From positions 1-64,000 of the forward strand of contig NZ_SSBL01000028.1 of the NCBI RefSeq assembly GCF_004795105.1: a stretch of 64,000 bases of DNA, in the 5' to 3' direction. A program made the translations under genes and the position numbers. Source of the DNA: Streptomyces sp. A0642. Its GTDB lineage: Bacteria; Actinomycetota; Actinomycetes; Streptomycetales; Streptomycetaceae. Below, piece by piece: positions 7,130 to 15,076 of the stretch (the first letter of the stretch is position 1; each line of letters starts with the position of its first letter). The notes beneath the pieces were generated by a model. The model was not told the origin of the DNA. It ran no database searches and was given only the letters and a program-made list of their open reading frames with translations.

Positions 7130-9511
7130 TCAGTCCCTGAGCAGGTCCGGCACCCCGTCCTCGTCCGGCAGGTCCCGCTCCCCCGAGACGACCGTGAGCT
7201 GCTGGGTCGCCCGGGTCAGCGCCACGTACAGCACCCGCAGCCCCGCCGGGGACTCGTCCGCGATCTCCGCGGGCGAGACGACCACCGTGGCGTCGTACTC
7301 CAGGCCCTTCGCCTCCAGGCTGCCCAGCGCCACCACACGCTCGCCGAGCTCCGCCAGCCAGCTGCGGGCCTGCGCCCGCCGGTTCATCGCGACGACGACG
7401 CCGACCGTGCCGTCCACCTCGCCCAGCAGCCGCCGGGCCTCCTCCCGCACGGTGCCGGCCAGATCTCCGTCCCGCACGGTCTCGAAGCGCGGCTTCACAC
7501 CGGTGGAGCGGACCGCCGCCGGGGATTCCATGCCCGGCATGGCGAGCGCGAGGACCTTCGCGGCGAGCTCGGCGATCTCCGCCGGGTTGCGGTAGTTGAC
7601 GGTCAGCGTGAAATTGCGGCGCGGGCGGCTGCCCAGCGCCTCGTCACGGGCCGCCGCCGCCTCGTCCGGATCGGACCAGGAGGACTGCGCCGGGTCGCCG
7701 ACGATCGTCCAGGTGGCGTGCCGGCCGCGGCGGCCGACCATCCGCCACTGCATGGGCGTGAGGTCCTGCGCCTCGTCGACGATGACGTGGGCGTACTCCG
7801 TGCGCTCCGCCGCGAGCCGCTCGGCACGCTCCCACTGGGTCTCCTCCCGCTGCGGCATCAGCTCCTCCAGACCGGTGAGCTGGTCCAGCGGATCGAACTC
7901 GCGCTTGCGCTTGGGCCGGTTCGGGGTGCCCAGCAGCGTCTGGAGCTCGTCGAGGATCGCCACGTCGTGGACGGAGAGCGGTCCCCGGCCCTGCGCGTCC
8001 AGCCGCTTCAGGGAGCGCGCGAGCCGGCGCACCTCACCCTGGTTGAGGGTGCGGCGCGCCCAGCGGGCGAGGCGCTTCTCGTCGGCCATGGCCGCGAGCA
8101 CCCCGCGCGGGGTGAGCTCGGGCCACCAGGCGTTCAGGAATTCGATGAACGGCGTCTCGGTCGAGACGTCCTCGTCGAACGACGAGCGCATTTCGGCCGC
8201 GAGCTCCTGATCGGTGTAGCGGCCCCGGCCCGACGACCTGTTCCACAGCGCGTCGAGCAGCAGCTTGCGGGCGCGCGGACGCAGCAGGTTGACCGGTGCG
8301 GTGCCGCTGAGCACGTTGTTGCGGATGCGCCGGAGCTCGTCCTCCTGCAGCTCGACGCGGGCGCCGAAGGCCACCACCCTGAGCCGGGTGGGCGGGCCGG
8401 CCTGCTGAGGAGCCTCGCCCTCCTCCCCGAAGGCCAGCTGGCCCTCCTCCTGGGCGGCCGGGCGGGCGGGCGGCTGCTCCAGCGCCCCGCGGGCCGCCTT
8501 GCGCAGCACGTGGAGCATCCGGGAGGAGCCCTTGATCCGGGCGACGGCGGGCTCGTCGTAGGTGGTGGCGCCCTCGGTGCCGGCCGCCTCGTCGGACAGC
8601 GAGCCGACCGCACGGATCGCGACCTGGCCCTCCTCGCCGAGCGAGGGCAGCACGCCTTCGGTGTACGCGACCAGCAGCGGCGTCGGCGAGACGACGAGGA
8701 TGCCGCCCGCGTACCGCCGCCGGTCCTGGTAGAGCAGGTACGCGGCACGGTGCAGGGCGACCGCGGTCTTGCCGGTTCCGGGGCCGCCGGACACCTCGGT
8801 GACCGAGGCCGCGGGGGCCCTGATCACCATGTCCTGCTCGGCCTGGATGGAGGAGACGATGTCCCGCATGGTGTGGCTGCGGGCCTGCCCCAGGGCCGCC
8901 ATCAGCGCGCCGTCCCCGATGACGGGGAGCGTGTCGCCGCCCAGGTACGCGGTCAGCTCGGGGCGCATCAGGTCGTCCTCGACCCCGAGGACCCGGCGGC
9001 CCTTGGAGCGGATGACCCGGCGGCGCACGACCCGGCCCGGTTCCTTCGGCGTCGAACGGTAGAACGGTGCGGCGGCCGGGGCGCGCCAGTCGATGACCAG
9101 CGGCGCGTAGTCGGAGTCGAGGACCCCGATCCGGCCGATGTGCAGCGTCTCGGCGATATCGGCGGTGCCGTCCTCCCGCACGGCGTCGTCGGCCGGTTCG
9201 ACGGAGGTGAACGCGCCGTCGGGGCCGCGCTCACCGTCCTTGCCGAGCAGCAGGTCGATCCTCCCGAAGAGGAAGTCCTCGAACTCGCTGTTCAGCCGGT
9301 TGAGGTGGATTCCGGCGCGGAACACCTGGGCGTCACGTTCCGCCAGCGCTCCCGGTGTACCCACCTGGCCGCGCTTGACGGCGTCGTTCATAAGAAATTC
9401 CGCCTCGTGGATCTTCTCCTCGAGGCGGTGGTACACACGGTCGAGGTGTTCCTGCTCGACACTGATTTCCCGGTCCCGCAACGAATCGACAGCGGCATCC
9501 TGCGCGGCCAC
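7130..9511 (-). CDS. HelD-like RNA polymerase-associated UvrD-family helicase
   Basis: The 793-residue protein is a superfamily 1 helicase-like ATPase of the HelD/HelR type. These proteins bind RNA polymerase and release it from stalled complexes or bound rifamycin rather than acting as classical DNA helicases. An N-terminal coiled-coil-like segment (about 10-100) is followed by Walker A GGPGTGKT at 242-249, motif II VDEAQDLTPMQW, NYRNPAEIAE, KGLEYDATVVV and LYVALTRATQQLTVV near the C-terminus. The GTG at 9511 is chosen because an AAGGGGG ribosome site lies just upstream and it gives the expected VAAQDAA N-terminus; ATG further up has none. It stands alone, next to the sigU/rsuA pair. HelR (rifamycin protection) is a possible specific identity, but the rifamycin-associated DNA element was not found upstream. 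Confidence 0.88.
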   Translation of the reverse strand: MAAQDAAVDSLRDREISVEQEHLDRVYHRLEEKIHEAEFLMNDAVKRGQVGTPGALAERDAQVFRAGIHLNRLNSEFEDFLFGRIDLLLGKDGERGPDGAFTSVEPADDAVREDGTADIAETLHIGRIGVLDSDYAPLVIDWRAPAAAPFYRSTPKEPGRVVRRRVIRSKGRRVLGVEDDLMRPELTAYLGGDTLPVIGDGALMAALGQARSHTMRDIVSSIQAEQDMVIRAPAASVTEVSGGPGTGKTAVALHRAAYLLYQDRRRYAGGILVVSPTPLLVAYTEGVLPSLGEEGQVAIRAVGSLSDEAAGTEGATTYDEPAVARIKGSSRMLHVLRKAARGALEQPPARPAAQEEGQLAFGEEGEAPQQAGPPTRLRVVAFGARVELQEDELRRIRNNVLSGTAPVNLLRPRARKLLLDALWNRSSGRGRYTDQELAAEMRSSFDEDVSTETPFIEFLNAWWPELTPRGVLAAMADEKRLARWARRTLNQGEVRRLARSLKRLDAQGRGPLSVHDVAILDELQTLLGTPNRPKRKREFDPLDQLTGLEELMPQREETQWERAERLAAERTEYAHVIVDEAQDLTPMQWRMVGRRGRHATWTIVGDPAQSSWSDPDEAAAARDEALGSRPRRNFTLTVNYRNPAEIAELAAKVLALAMPGMESPAAVRSTGVKPRFETVRDGDLAGTVREEARRLLGEVDGTVGVVVAMNRRAQARSWLAELGERVVALGSLEAKGLEYDATVVVSPAEIADESPAGLRVLYVALTRATQQLTVVSGERDLPDEDGVPDLLRD

Positions 9512-9615
9512 CGAGGCCCCCTTCTGACGTGCATTGAGCAGCCGTCCAGCGTATGCGAAGGGGGGCCGTCGCGCACCTGCCGCGCGCATCGATCTTGGCG
9601 CGCCGGGATATCGAT

Positions 9616-9685
9616 TGCGTGTCGGCGGTGCGGGGAGTGGCCCGGTGGGCTGCGTGTCGGCGGTCCGGGGAGGGGCCCGGCGGAC
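9616..9685. repeat. Two 35-bp tandem repeats between helicase and rsuA-like genes
   Basis: Two adjacent units, 9616-9650 and 9651-9685, both start TGCGTGTCGGCGGT and share about 30 of 35 bases. They fill much of the gap between the rsuA-like stop (9699) and the helicase start (9511), so they lie in the leader or promoter region of the helicase. Confidence 0.7.
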
Positions 9686-9698
9686 GCCACGGACGGCC

Positions 9699-10604
9699 TC
9701 AGACGCCGACGCTCACCAGCCGTTCGCCGTCGAACGTACGGACCTCGAAGTGGTCGATGTCGGCCCGGTCCATGGCGGCTCCGCCGTGGACGTACAGCGG
9801 GTACCTGGCGGTGGGATGGGTGGAGTCCGCGATGCCGTAGCCCCATTTCGGGACGGACCAGGAGGTGACGACCTCCTCCTCGCCGGTCTTCGAGACGGCG
9901 ACCAGCCGGCACTTCTGCGGACCCTTCACGTTCTTCAGTTCCAGCACGGTGTGCGTGCCCCACGCCTTGGGCTCCATGCCGACCGTGGCGTCGACCGCGG
10001 TGACGGGATCGGTCGCCCGCGCCTTCTCCTTCATGTGGTGGAAGAAGGCGTCCTCGGCGGGGCTGGTGGGGTGCGGGTCGGCCGCCTCGACACTGCTCGT
10101 GCCGCCTCCGGTGGCCATGACCGCGACGACCGGCCCGCCGATGATCAGCGCCGCCGCCGCCGCGACCAGGTACCTCCCGCGCCGGGTGCGCCGGGCGCGC
10201 TTGGCCGCGACCTCGTCGACCAGGGAGTCGAGCACCCGGGGCGCGGGCGGTGCCGGGACGTGCGGGACCGGGCGGGCGCCGGGCACGGCGGCCGGGGACT
10301 CGGCGAGCATCGCGAGCATCGGCTCCAGGCCCGCGAACTCGTCGAGGTGGGCGGCGCAGCGGGCGCACCCTGCCAGGTGCGCCTCGAACGCGGCGGCCTC
10401 GGCGCCGTCCAGGAGGCCGAGGACGTAGGCGCCCGCCGCGTCGTGTCCGGCCTCGTCCATGGGACCGCCGGGCGAGGGTACGAAGGGGCCGGAGGGACCG
10501 CCGGACGACGGTGCGAAGGGGCCGGAGGGGCCACCGGGGGGTGCGAAGGGGCCGGAGGGACCGGCCGGCCGGGGCCCGAAAGGCTCCCAATCCTGGTCGC
10601 TCAT
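9699..10604 (-). CDS. rsuA: Anti-sigma factor with zf-HC2-like domain, RsuA-like
   Basis: The 301-residue membrane protein should hold the adjacent ECF sigma factor inactive. The N-terminus (about 10-48) is a proline/glycine-rich stretch with repeated GGPSGPFAP units. A zinc-binding anti-sigma domain follows with H76-x3-C80-x2-C83 (HLAGCARC). One membrane helix lies near 145-165 and an extracytoplasmic domain of about 135 residues follows, so a cytoplasmic N-terminus and an outside sensor domain are predicted. The ATG at 10604 overlaps the sigma stop codon by 4 bases (ATGA), implying translational coupling. The order and architecture match the sigU-rsuA pair of S. coelicolor, where SigU affects secreted proteins and aerial growth. 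The signal sensed is unknown. Confidence 0.85.
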   Translation of the reverse strand: MSDQDWEPFGPRPAGPSGPFAPPGGPSGPFAPSSGGPSGPFVPSPGGPMDEAGHDAAGAYVLGLLDGAEAAAFEAHLAGCARCAAHLDEFAGLEPMLAMLAESPAAVPGARPVPHVPAPPAPRVLDSLVDEVAAKRARRTRRGRYLVAAAAALIIGGPVVAVMATGGGTSSVEAADPHPTSPAEDAFFHHMKEKARATDPVTAVDATVGMEPKAWGTHTVLELKNVKGPQKCRLVAVSKTGEEEVVTSWSVPKWGYGIADSTHPTARYPLYVHGGAAMDRADIDHFEVRTFDGERLVSVGV

Positions 10605-11188
10605 GCCGTGATCCCCCTCTCTTCGAGTGCGAGCTTCATCGAACGCAGTGCGTAGAAGACCCGGGACCGCACCGTGCCGCTGGGTATCCCGAGCACCTCG
10701 GCCGCCTCGTTGACCGTACGGCCCTTGAAGTAGGTCTCGACCAATGCTTCCCGGTGCGCCGGGGTCAAATCTTCGAGCGCGTCCGAGAGCGTCATCAGCC
10801 ACAGCGCCTTGTCGATCTCGTCCTCCGCGGGAATGACCTCCAGTGGCGACGGGTCGACCTCGTGCGGCCGGGCCTGCCGGCTGCGGTGGCCATCGATGAC
10901 GATGCGCCGGGCGACCGTCACCAGCCAGGGCCGGACGGAACCGGTGGCCCTGTTGAGCGAACCGGCGTTCTTCCAGGCACGGATGAGTGTTTCCTGCACC
11001 ACGTCCTCGGCGCGCTGTCGGTCGCCGGCGACGAGGCGGAGTACGTACGCGAGCAGAGGTCCGGCATGTTCGCGGTAGAGCGCCCGCATCAACTCCTCGT
11101 CGGGGACGGCGGAGGGTGACGGGGGCGGCCCACCGCGATGCCGGGCCCTGTGCGGACGGTCATCGGCCACGGCCGCATCCTTGCGCAC
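10601..11188 (-). CDS. sigU: ECF RNA polymerase sigma factor, SigU-like
   Basis: The 195-residue protein is a compact sigma-70 factor with only regions 2 and 4. Region 2 spans about 35-103 (LYREHAGPLLAYVLRLV, EDVVQETLIRAW, RPWLVTVARRIVIDGHR). Region 4 spans about 134-190 with the helix-turn-helix VNEAAEVLGIPSGTVRSRV. The GTG at 11188 is preceded by a near-perfect GGGAGG at 5 bases spacing, which decides the start over an open frame reaching 11386. The 4-base overlap with the downstream anti-sigma gene and the conserved context point to SigU. ECF genes commonly autoregulate from their own promoter; here only 89 bases separate it from the CGNR gene upstream, so read-through from that gene is possible. 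Confidence 0.88.
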   Translation of the reverse strand: MRKDAAVADDRPHRARHRGGPPPSPSAVPDEELMRALYREHAGPLLAYVLRLVAGDRQRAEDVVQETLIRAWKNAGSLNRATGSVRPWLVTVARRIVIDGHRSRQARPHEVDPSPLEVIPAEDEIDKALWLMTLSDALEDLTPAHREALVETYFKGRTVNEAAEVLGIPSGTVRSRVFYALRSMKLALEERGITA

Positions 11189-11277
11189 CCGAACCTCCCG
11201 GTCGAGACCCTGTCGAGCTCCTTGGTCATCGAATACGGGGCTGCGGGGCGATTCATTCAACGCGCGTCCAAGATTCT

Positions 11278-11910
11278 TTACGTCTCCGCGCCCCCCGGCC
11301 GTTCCGGGGAGGCGCCGGCCGGGTCCGTGTGGCGGCGCCGGTGCCGGGCGACCCGTTCGCGGTTGCCGCAGACCTCGCTGGAGCACCAGCGGCGGCGCCG
11401 GCCGCGCGAGGTGTCCAGGTAGACGCGGCGGCAGTGGTCGCCCTCACAGCGGCGCAGCCCGGCCAGGGCGACCGGATCGGTGAGGAGTTCGACGGCGTCC
11501 CGGGCCACGGCGGCCAGCAGCGCGGTGCAGCCGGGCGCGGCGCTCAGGCCGCGCACCAGGGCGCCGTTCCGGGCGCGCACGGCGCACAGGCCGGGCGGTG
11601 CGCCGGCGGCGAGCGCGTTGACGCGCTCCAGGGCGCCGTCCGCCGGCCGCCCGCCGAGCTGCGCGGTCAGCAGCCGGTCCACGGCGCTCCTCAGCTGCCG
11701 GAACCGCAGGAGCCAGTGGTCGTCCACGACGTCCAGCGGGGTGCCCGGCGGGACGGCTCCGGCGGCCACCAGCCAGTCGGCGAGCCCCTCGGGCCGGTCC
11801 AGCGGGTCGGCCGCGCCCGGGCTGCCGGCTCCCGTCGCGACCAGGTCCAGGCAGAGCCGGCCGGTGTCGAACCGCCAGTCGTACGAGCCCCTGCGCGTCG
11901 CCATGCCCAT
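11278..11910 (-). CDS. CGNR zinc-finger (ABATE domain) protein
   Basis: This 210-residue protein has the actinobacterial ABATE/CGNR architecture: an N-terminal alpha-helical stress-type domain (about 10-145, starting YDWRFDTGRLCLDLVATG) and a C-terminal treble-clef-like zinc finger with C155, C160, C176 and C181, ending in the CGNRERVARHRRRH signature. Such proteins are presumed DNA-binding transcription regulators, but targets are unknown. It is divergent from the plus-strand GNAT gene (107-bp gap) and lies just upstream of sigU on the same strand with an 89-bp gap. It could regulate its divergent neighbour. The family assignment is firm from the cysteine pattern. Confidence 0.9.
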   Translation of the reverse strand: MGMATRRGSYDWRFDTGRLCLDLVATGAGSPGAADPLDRPEGLADWLVAAGAVPPGTPLDVVDDHWLLRFRQLRSAVDRLLTAQLGGRPADGALERVNALAAGAPPGLCAVRARNGALVRGLSAAPGCTALLAAVARDAVELLTDPVALAGLRRCEGDHCRRVYLDTSRGRRRRWCSSEVCGNRERVARHRRRHTDPAGASPERPGGAET

Positions 11911-12017
11911 GCCACCGCCTCGGGTCCGGTCGCCGTCCCCACCAGAGTGCCCGGCGCGGCCCCGGGCCGTAACCCCTGCCGCGCGGGCCGCGCCAACCCG
12001 CCTCGTACGATGGGCCG

Positions 12018-12572
12018 GTGAACGGCCTCCCGCGCGACGCCCGGCTCCGGACCGGGTCCCTGGTGCTCCGCCCCTGGCTGCCGGGCGACCTCGCCGTCCT
12101 GCTGGACGCCTACCGCGACCCGGCGATCCAGGCCGGATCGCGCGCCCCGGTGGCGGACGAGGAGGCCGCGGCGCGCTGGCTGCGGGGCCAGGAGGAGGGC
12201 CGGGCGTCCGGGCTGCGCCACAGCTTCGCCGTGGTGGACACGGCCCTCGGGGACGGGCCGGTCGGCAACGTGGTCCTCGTGCTGCCCGCGCCGGGCTCGG
12301 CCACGGCCGAGGTCGGCTACTGGACGACGGCGTCCGCGCGCGGCCGCGGCATCGCCCCGCAGGCCCTCGGCGCGCTCACCGACTGGGCGTTCGCGGAGTG
12401 CGCCGGTCACGGACTCGTCAGGCTGGACCTGCTGCACCAGGTGGACAACACGGCGTCGTGCCGGGTGGCGGAGAAGGCCGGGTACGGTTTCGCTGAGGTG
12501 CTGCCCGCCTGCCCCCCGTGGCCGCTCGACGGCCACCGCCATGAGCGCCGGGCCACCGGGCACGGCGGCTGA
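12018..12572 (+). CDS. GNAT family N-acetyltransferase
   Basis: The 184-residue protein has the GNAT fold of RimJ/RimL-like acetyltransferases: an N-terminal RTGSLVLRPWLPGDLAVLLDAY strand-helix, EVGYWTTASARGRGIAPQAL with the Q/R-x-x-G-x-G/A acetyl-CoA loop (about 101-113) and the C-terminal LDLLHQVDNTASCRVAEKAGY typical of motif B. It should transfer acetyl groups to a protein N-terminus or small amine; the substrate cannot be told. It begins with a GTG and starts 107 bp from the divergent CGNR gene. It converges with a second GNAT gene, ending only 9 bases from its stop. The two are distinct paralogues, not a duplication. Confidence 0.88.
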   Translation: MNGLPRDARLRTGSLVLRPWLPGDLAVLLDAYRDPAIQAGSRAPVADEEAAARWLRGQEEGRASGLRHSFAVVDTALGDGPVGNVVLVLPAPGSATAEVGYWTTASARGRGIAPQALGALTDWAFAECAGHGLVRLDLLHQVDNTASCRVAEKAGYGFAEVLPACPPWPLDGHRHERRATGHGG

Positions 12573-12581
12573 CCCGCGTCC

Positions 12582-13148
12582 TCAGACCCCCGTCACCGGG
12601 CCGTCGTGCAGCAGGCGCTGGAAGAGCCGGTGGTCGCGCCACTCGCCGTCGATGTGGAGGTAGCCCGGGGCCAGGCCGATCTGCTCGAAGCCGCACTTGG
12701 CGAGCACCCGCTGGGAGGCCAGGTTGTACGGCAGCGTCCCGGCCTCGATCCGGTGCAACCGGAGCTCGTCCCTGGCCAGTTCGCAGATCCGCCGCACCGT
12801 GGCCGTGGCCAGCCCGCGCCCCGCGAAGTCCACGTCGACCCAGTAGCCGAGGGCGGCGCTGCGAAACGGCCCGAGCACCACGCCGTTGAGGGTGAACGCG
12901 CCGATCGCCCGGTCGTCCCCGTCGCAGAGCACCCACGGCATCGCGCGCCCCGCGTCCCGGTCCGCCAGCGCGCCGGCCAGCCGCTCGCGCTGCCCCTCCT
13001 CGGTGTAGAAGGCGTCGGGCCGCTCGGGCTCCCAGGGCTTCATGTACGTGCGGCTGCGGGTCAGCGACGCGGCGAGCGCGCCCGCGTCGGCCAGGACGAC
13101 GGGCCGGAGCCGTATCTCCGCGTCGATCCGGTGTGCTTCCTCGATCAT
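12582..13148 (-). CDS. GNAT family N-acetyltransferase, RimJ-like
   Basis: The 188-residue protein resembles ribosomal-protein-serine/alanine acetyltransferases. Hallmarks are IRLRPVVLADAGALAASL near 12-29, ALGYWVDVDFAGRGLATATV near 99-118 (acetyl-CoA loop RGLATA) and IEAGTLPYNLASQRVLAKCGF near 134-154. The open frame runs on to 13787, but the ATG at 13148 is where the domain begins, and the gap to the divergent DUF1772 gene then becomes a normal 138 bp. Whether it modifies ribosomal proteins or a small molecule is not visible. It ends 9 bases from the convergent GNAT gene. Confidence 0.88.
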   Translation of the reverse strand: MIEEAHRIDAEIRLRPVVLADAGALAASLTRSRTYMKPWEPERPDAFYTEEGQRERLAGALADRDAGRAMPWVLCDGDDRAIGAFTLNGVVLGPFRSAALGYWVDVDFAGRGLATATVRRICELARDELRLHRIEAGTLPYNLASQRVLAKCGFEQIGLAPGYLHIDGEWRDHRLFQRLLHDGPVTGV

Positions 13149-13286
13149 CCCGGCACGGTATCCCGGCGCGGCGCGGAGCCCGCACGGAACCCGGTCCGGT
13201 GCCGGGTCCGCTCCGTTGGACGTACGCGAAGGCAGCTGCGCGCCTGAGCCATGGAGCGGGCCGGGCGGCACGACTTGACTGAGCAC

Positions 13287-13856
13287 ATGACAACCAACGG
13301 GCCCGACCGGCCGACCTCCGTCCTCCCCCGCCTCGTCCTCGGTGGCGCCGCCCTCACCACCGGCCTGATGGCGGGCACGTTCTACGTCTTCTCCTGCGCG
13401 GTCATGCCGGCGCTCGGCCGGAGCGACGACCGGACGTTCATCGAGGTGATGCAGAACATCAACGACGTCATCGAGAACCCGCTCTTCTTCGCCGGATTCT
13501 TCGGCGCGCTGCTCCTCACCGCGGCCGCCGCCTGGCAGCAGCGCCGCTGTCCGGGCCCGCGCCGGTGGATCCTGGCCGCCCTGGCCGTGTACGCCCTCGC
13601 CTTCCTGCTCACCTCGGGCGTCAACGTCCCGCTGAACAACGCCCTCGCGGACGCCGGAGACCCCGCGCGGATCGCCGACCCCGCCGCCGTCCGGGACAGG
13701 TTCGAGGACGTCTGGGTCGCCTGGAACGCCGTCCGTGCGGTCCTGTGCACCGCCGCCCTCGCCCTTCTGCTGCGGGCGTCGTTCCACGGGGGCGGACGGC
13801 GCTCTCAGGAGTCGGCGTACTTGGCGTCGGACGCCGGGTCCAGGGCCAGCCGGTAA
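13287..13856 (+). CDS. DUF1772 (anthrone oxygenase-like) membrane protein
   Basis: The 189-residue protein has four predicted membrane helices (about 13-35, 64-82, 92-112 and 148-168) and the DUF1772 pattern, including FVFSCAVMPAL-like FYVFSCAVMPAL, an FIEVMQNINDVIENPLFF segment and FLLTSGVNVPLNNALA near 110-125. Some DUF1772 relatives take part in polyketide anthrone oxidation, but most bacterial members are uncharacterised, so no reaction should be assumed. It starts at the ATG 13287, 12 codons inside a longer frame, giving a divergent gap of 138 bp to the GNAT gene. Its last 52 bases overlap the 3' end of the convergent nnaR. Confidence 0.82.
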   Translation: MTTNGPDRPTSVLPRLVLGGAALTTGLMAGTFYVFSCAVMPALGRSDDRTFIEVMQNINDVIENPLFFAGFFGALLLTAAAAWQQRRCPGPRRWILAALAVYALAFLLTSGVNVPLNNALADAGDPARIADPAAVRDRFEDVWVAWNAVRAVLCTAALALLLRASFHGGGRRSQESAYLASDAGSRASR

Positions 13857-14947
13857 CCGCGTTTGACGACGGTCTGGATCAGCCGGGGAACCCCGAGCGC
13901 GGTGCGCAGCCGGGCCATCGCCGTCTCCACCGCGTGCTCGTCCGTACCGCTGCCGGGCAGGGCGCGCAGCAGGTCGGCCCGGGCCACCACCCAGCCCGGC
14001 CTGCGGGCCAGGGTGTGCAGAAGGGCCATGCCGGCGGGCGGCACCGCGCGCAGTTCGTCGTCGACCAGGACGGCGTGGCCGCGGATCTCGACCCGGTGGC
14101 CGGCGACCGGCAGGGTCCGTGCCCGGGCGGGCAGTTCGCGGCAGATCAGCTGGACGAGCGGGCCGAGCCGGAAGCGTTCCGGCTGGGCCGTGTCGATGCC
14201 GCGGTCCTGGAGCGGGAGTGCGGTGACCGGTCCGACGCAGGCCGAGAGGACCTCGCCCTGCAACGCGTCCAGCAGCTCCGCCAGCAGCCCGCGTTCCTCG
14301 GCCCGGCGCAGCAGGGAGACCGCCGCCGGGGCGCTGGTGAAGGTGAGCGCGTCCAGGCCGCGGGCGACCGTGATGTCGATGAGCCGGTCGAGGGGGGCGA
14401 TGTCCTCGGGCGGCATCCAGCGGTAGACGGGGACGCCGATGACCTCGCCGCCGGCCGCGCGCAGCGACTCCACGAAGCCGGGGAGGGGCTCGCCGTGCAG
14501 CTGGAGGGCGATGCGGCGGCCCTCGACGCCCTCCTCCAGGAGCCGCTCCAGCACCTCCGCCATGGATTCGGACGCCGGGGACCAGGTCTCGGTCAGCCCG
14601 GCGGCGCGGACGGCGCCCTTGACCTTGGGGCCGCGGGCGAGCAGTTCGACGCCGCGCAGGGTGTCGAGCAGCTGTTCCCCGATGCCCCAGCCGTCGGCGG
14701 CCTCGATCCAGCCGCGGAAGCCGATCGCCGTGGTCGCGAGGACCACGTCGGGGACGGTGTCGATGAGTTCCTTGGTGGCGGCGAGCAGTTCGCTGTCGTC
14801 GGCGAGCGGCACGATCCGCAGGGCGGGCGCGTGCACCACGGTGGCGCCGCGCCGCCGCAGCAGGGTCGCGAGCTCGTCCGCCCGGCGCGCGGCGGTGACA
14901 CCGACCGTGAAGCCCGCGAGGGGCCCGTGCTGTTCGTCGTCGTGCAT
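13805..14947 (-). CDS. nnaR: NnaR-like regulator: uroporphyrinogen-III synthase domain with winged-helix domain
   Basis: The 380-residue protein fuses a HemD-like uroporphyrinogen-III synthase domain (about 10-270: GFTVGVTAARRADELATLL, LTFTSAPAAVSLL, ACVGPVTA) to a C-terminal OmpR-type winged-helix DNA-binding domain (about 285-372, ending IQTVVKRGYRLAL). This architecture is that of NnaR, which in S. coelicolor acts with GlnR to activate nitrate and nitrite assimilation genes. The gene lies 129 bp downstream of a NarK nitrate transporter on the same strand, supporting that role. Housekeeping HemD enzymes lack the winged helix. The start at 14947 is chosen at the ATG before the HemD domain. 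It overlaps the convergent DUF1772 gene by 52 bases. Confidence 0.9.
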   Translation of the reverse strand: MHDDEQHGPLAGFTVGVTAARRADELATLLRRRGATVVHAPALRIVPLADDSELLAATKELIDTVPDVVLATTAIGFRGWIEAADGWGIGEQLLDTLRGVELLARGPKVKGAVRAAGLTETWSPASESMAEVLERLLEEGVEGRRIALQLHGEPLPGFVESLRAAGGEVIGVPVYRWMPPEDIAPLDRLIDITVARGLDALTFTSAPAAVSLLRRAEERGLLAELLDALQGEVLSACVGPVTALPLQDRGIDTAQPERFRLGPLVQLICRELPARARTLPVAGHRVEIRGHAVLVDDELRAVPPAGMALLHTLARRPGWVVARADLLRALPGSGTDEHAVETAMARLRTALGVPRLIQTVVKRGYRLALDPASDAKYADS

Positions 14948-14994
14948 ATGGTCTACCCGGCTCTCGTCCCGCTGCTGCTCAGTGATGCGGAGGT

Positions 14995-15026
14995 CCGAGC
15001 CTGCCAACGAAGCGTGACAGGCTCGG
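14995..15026 (-). terminator. Hairpin between narK-like gene and nnaR
   Basis: A perfect 9-bp inverted repeat CCGAGCCTG and CAGGCTCGG with a 14-base loop lies in the 129-bp gap after the transporter stop and 48 bp before the nnaR start. It lacks a T tract. It may be a transporter terminator, an attenuator that reduces read-through into nnaR, or an operator. Confidence 0.45.
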
Positions 15027-15076
15027 TTCACCCGTATTTCCCCCCCGTTACGTCACCCGACATCCCGAGGCCGTCG

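Noticed and set aside
9512..9698. Rifamycin-associated element upstream of the HelD-like gene
   Set aside because: I looked for the GGGGCTTGCG-type inverted repeat and did not find it, so HelR identity is not claimed.
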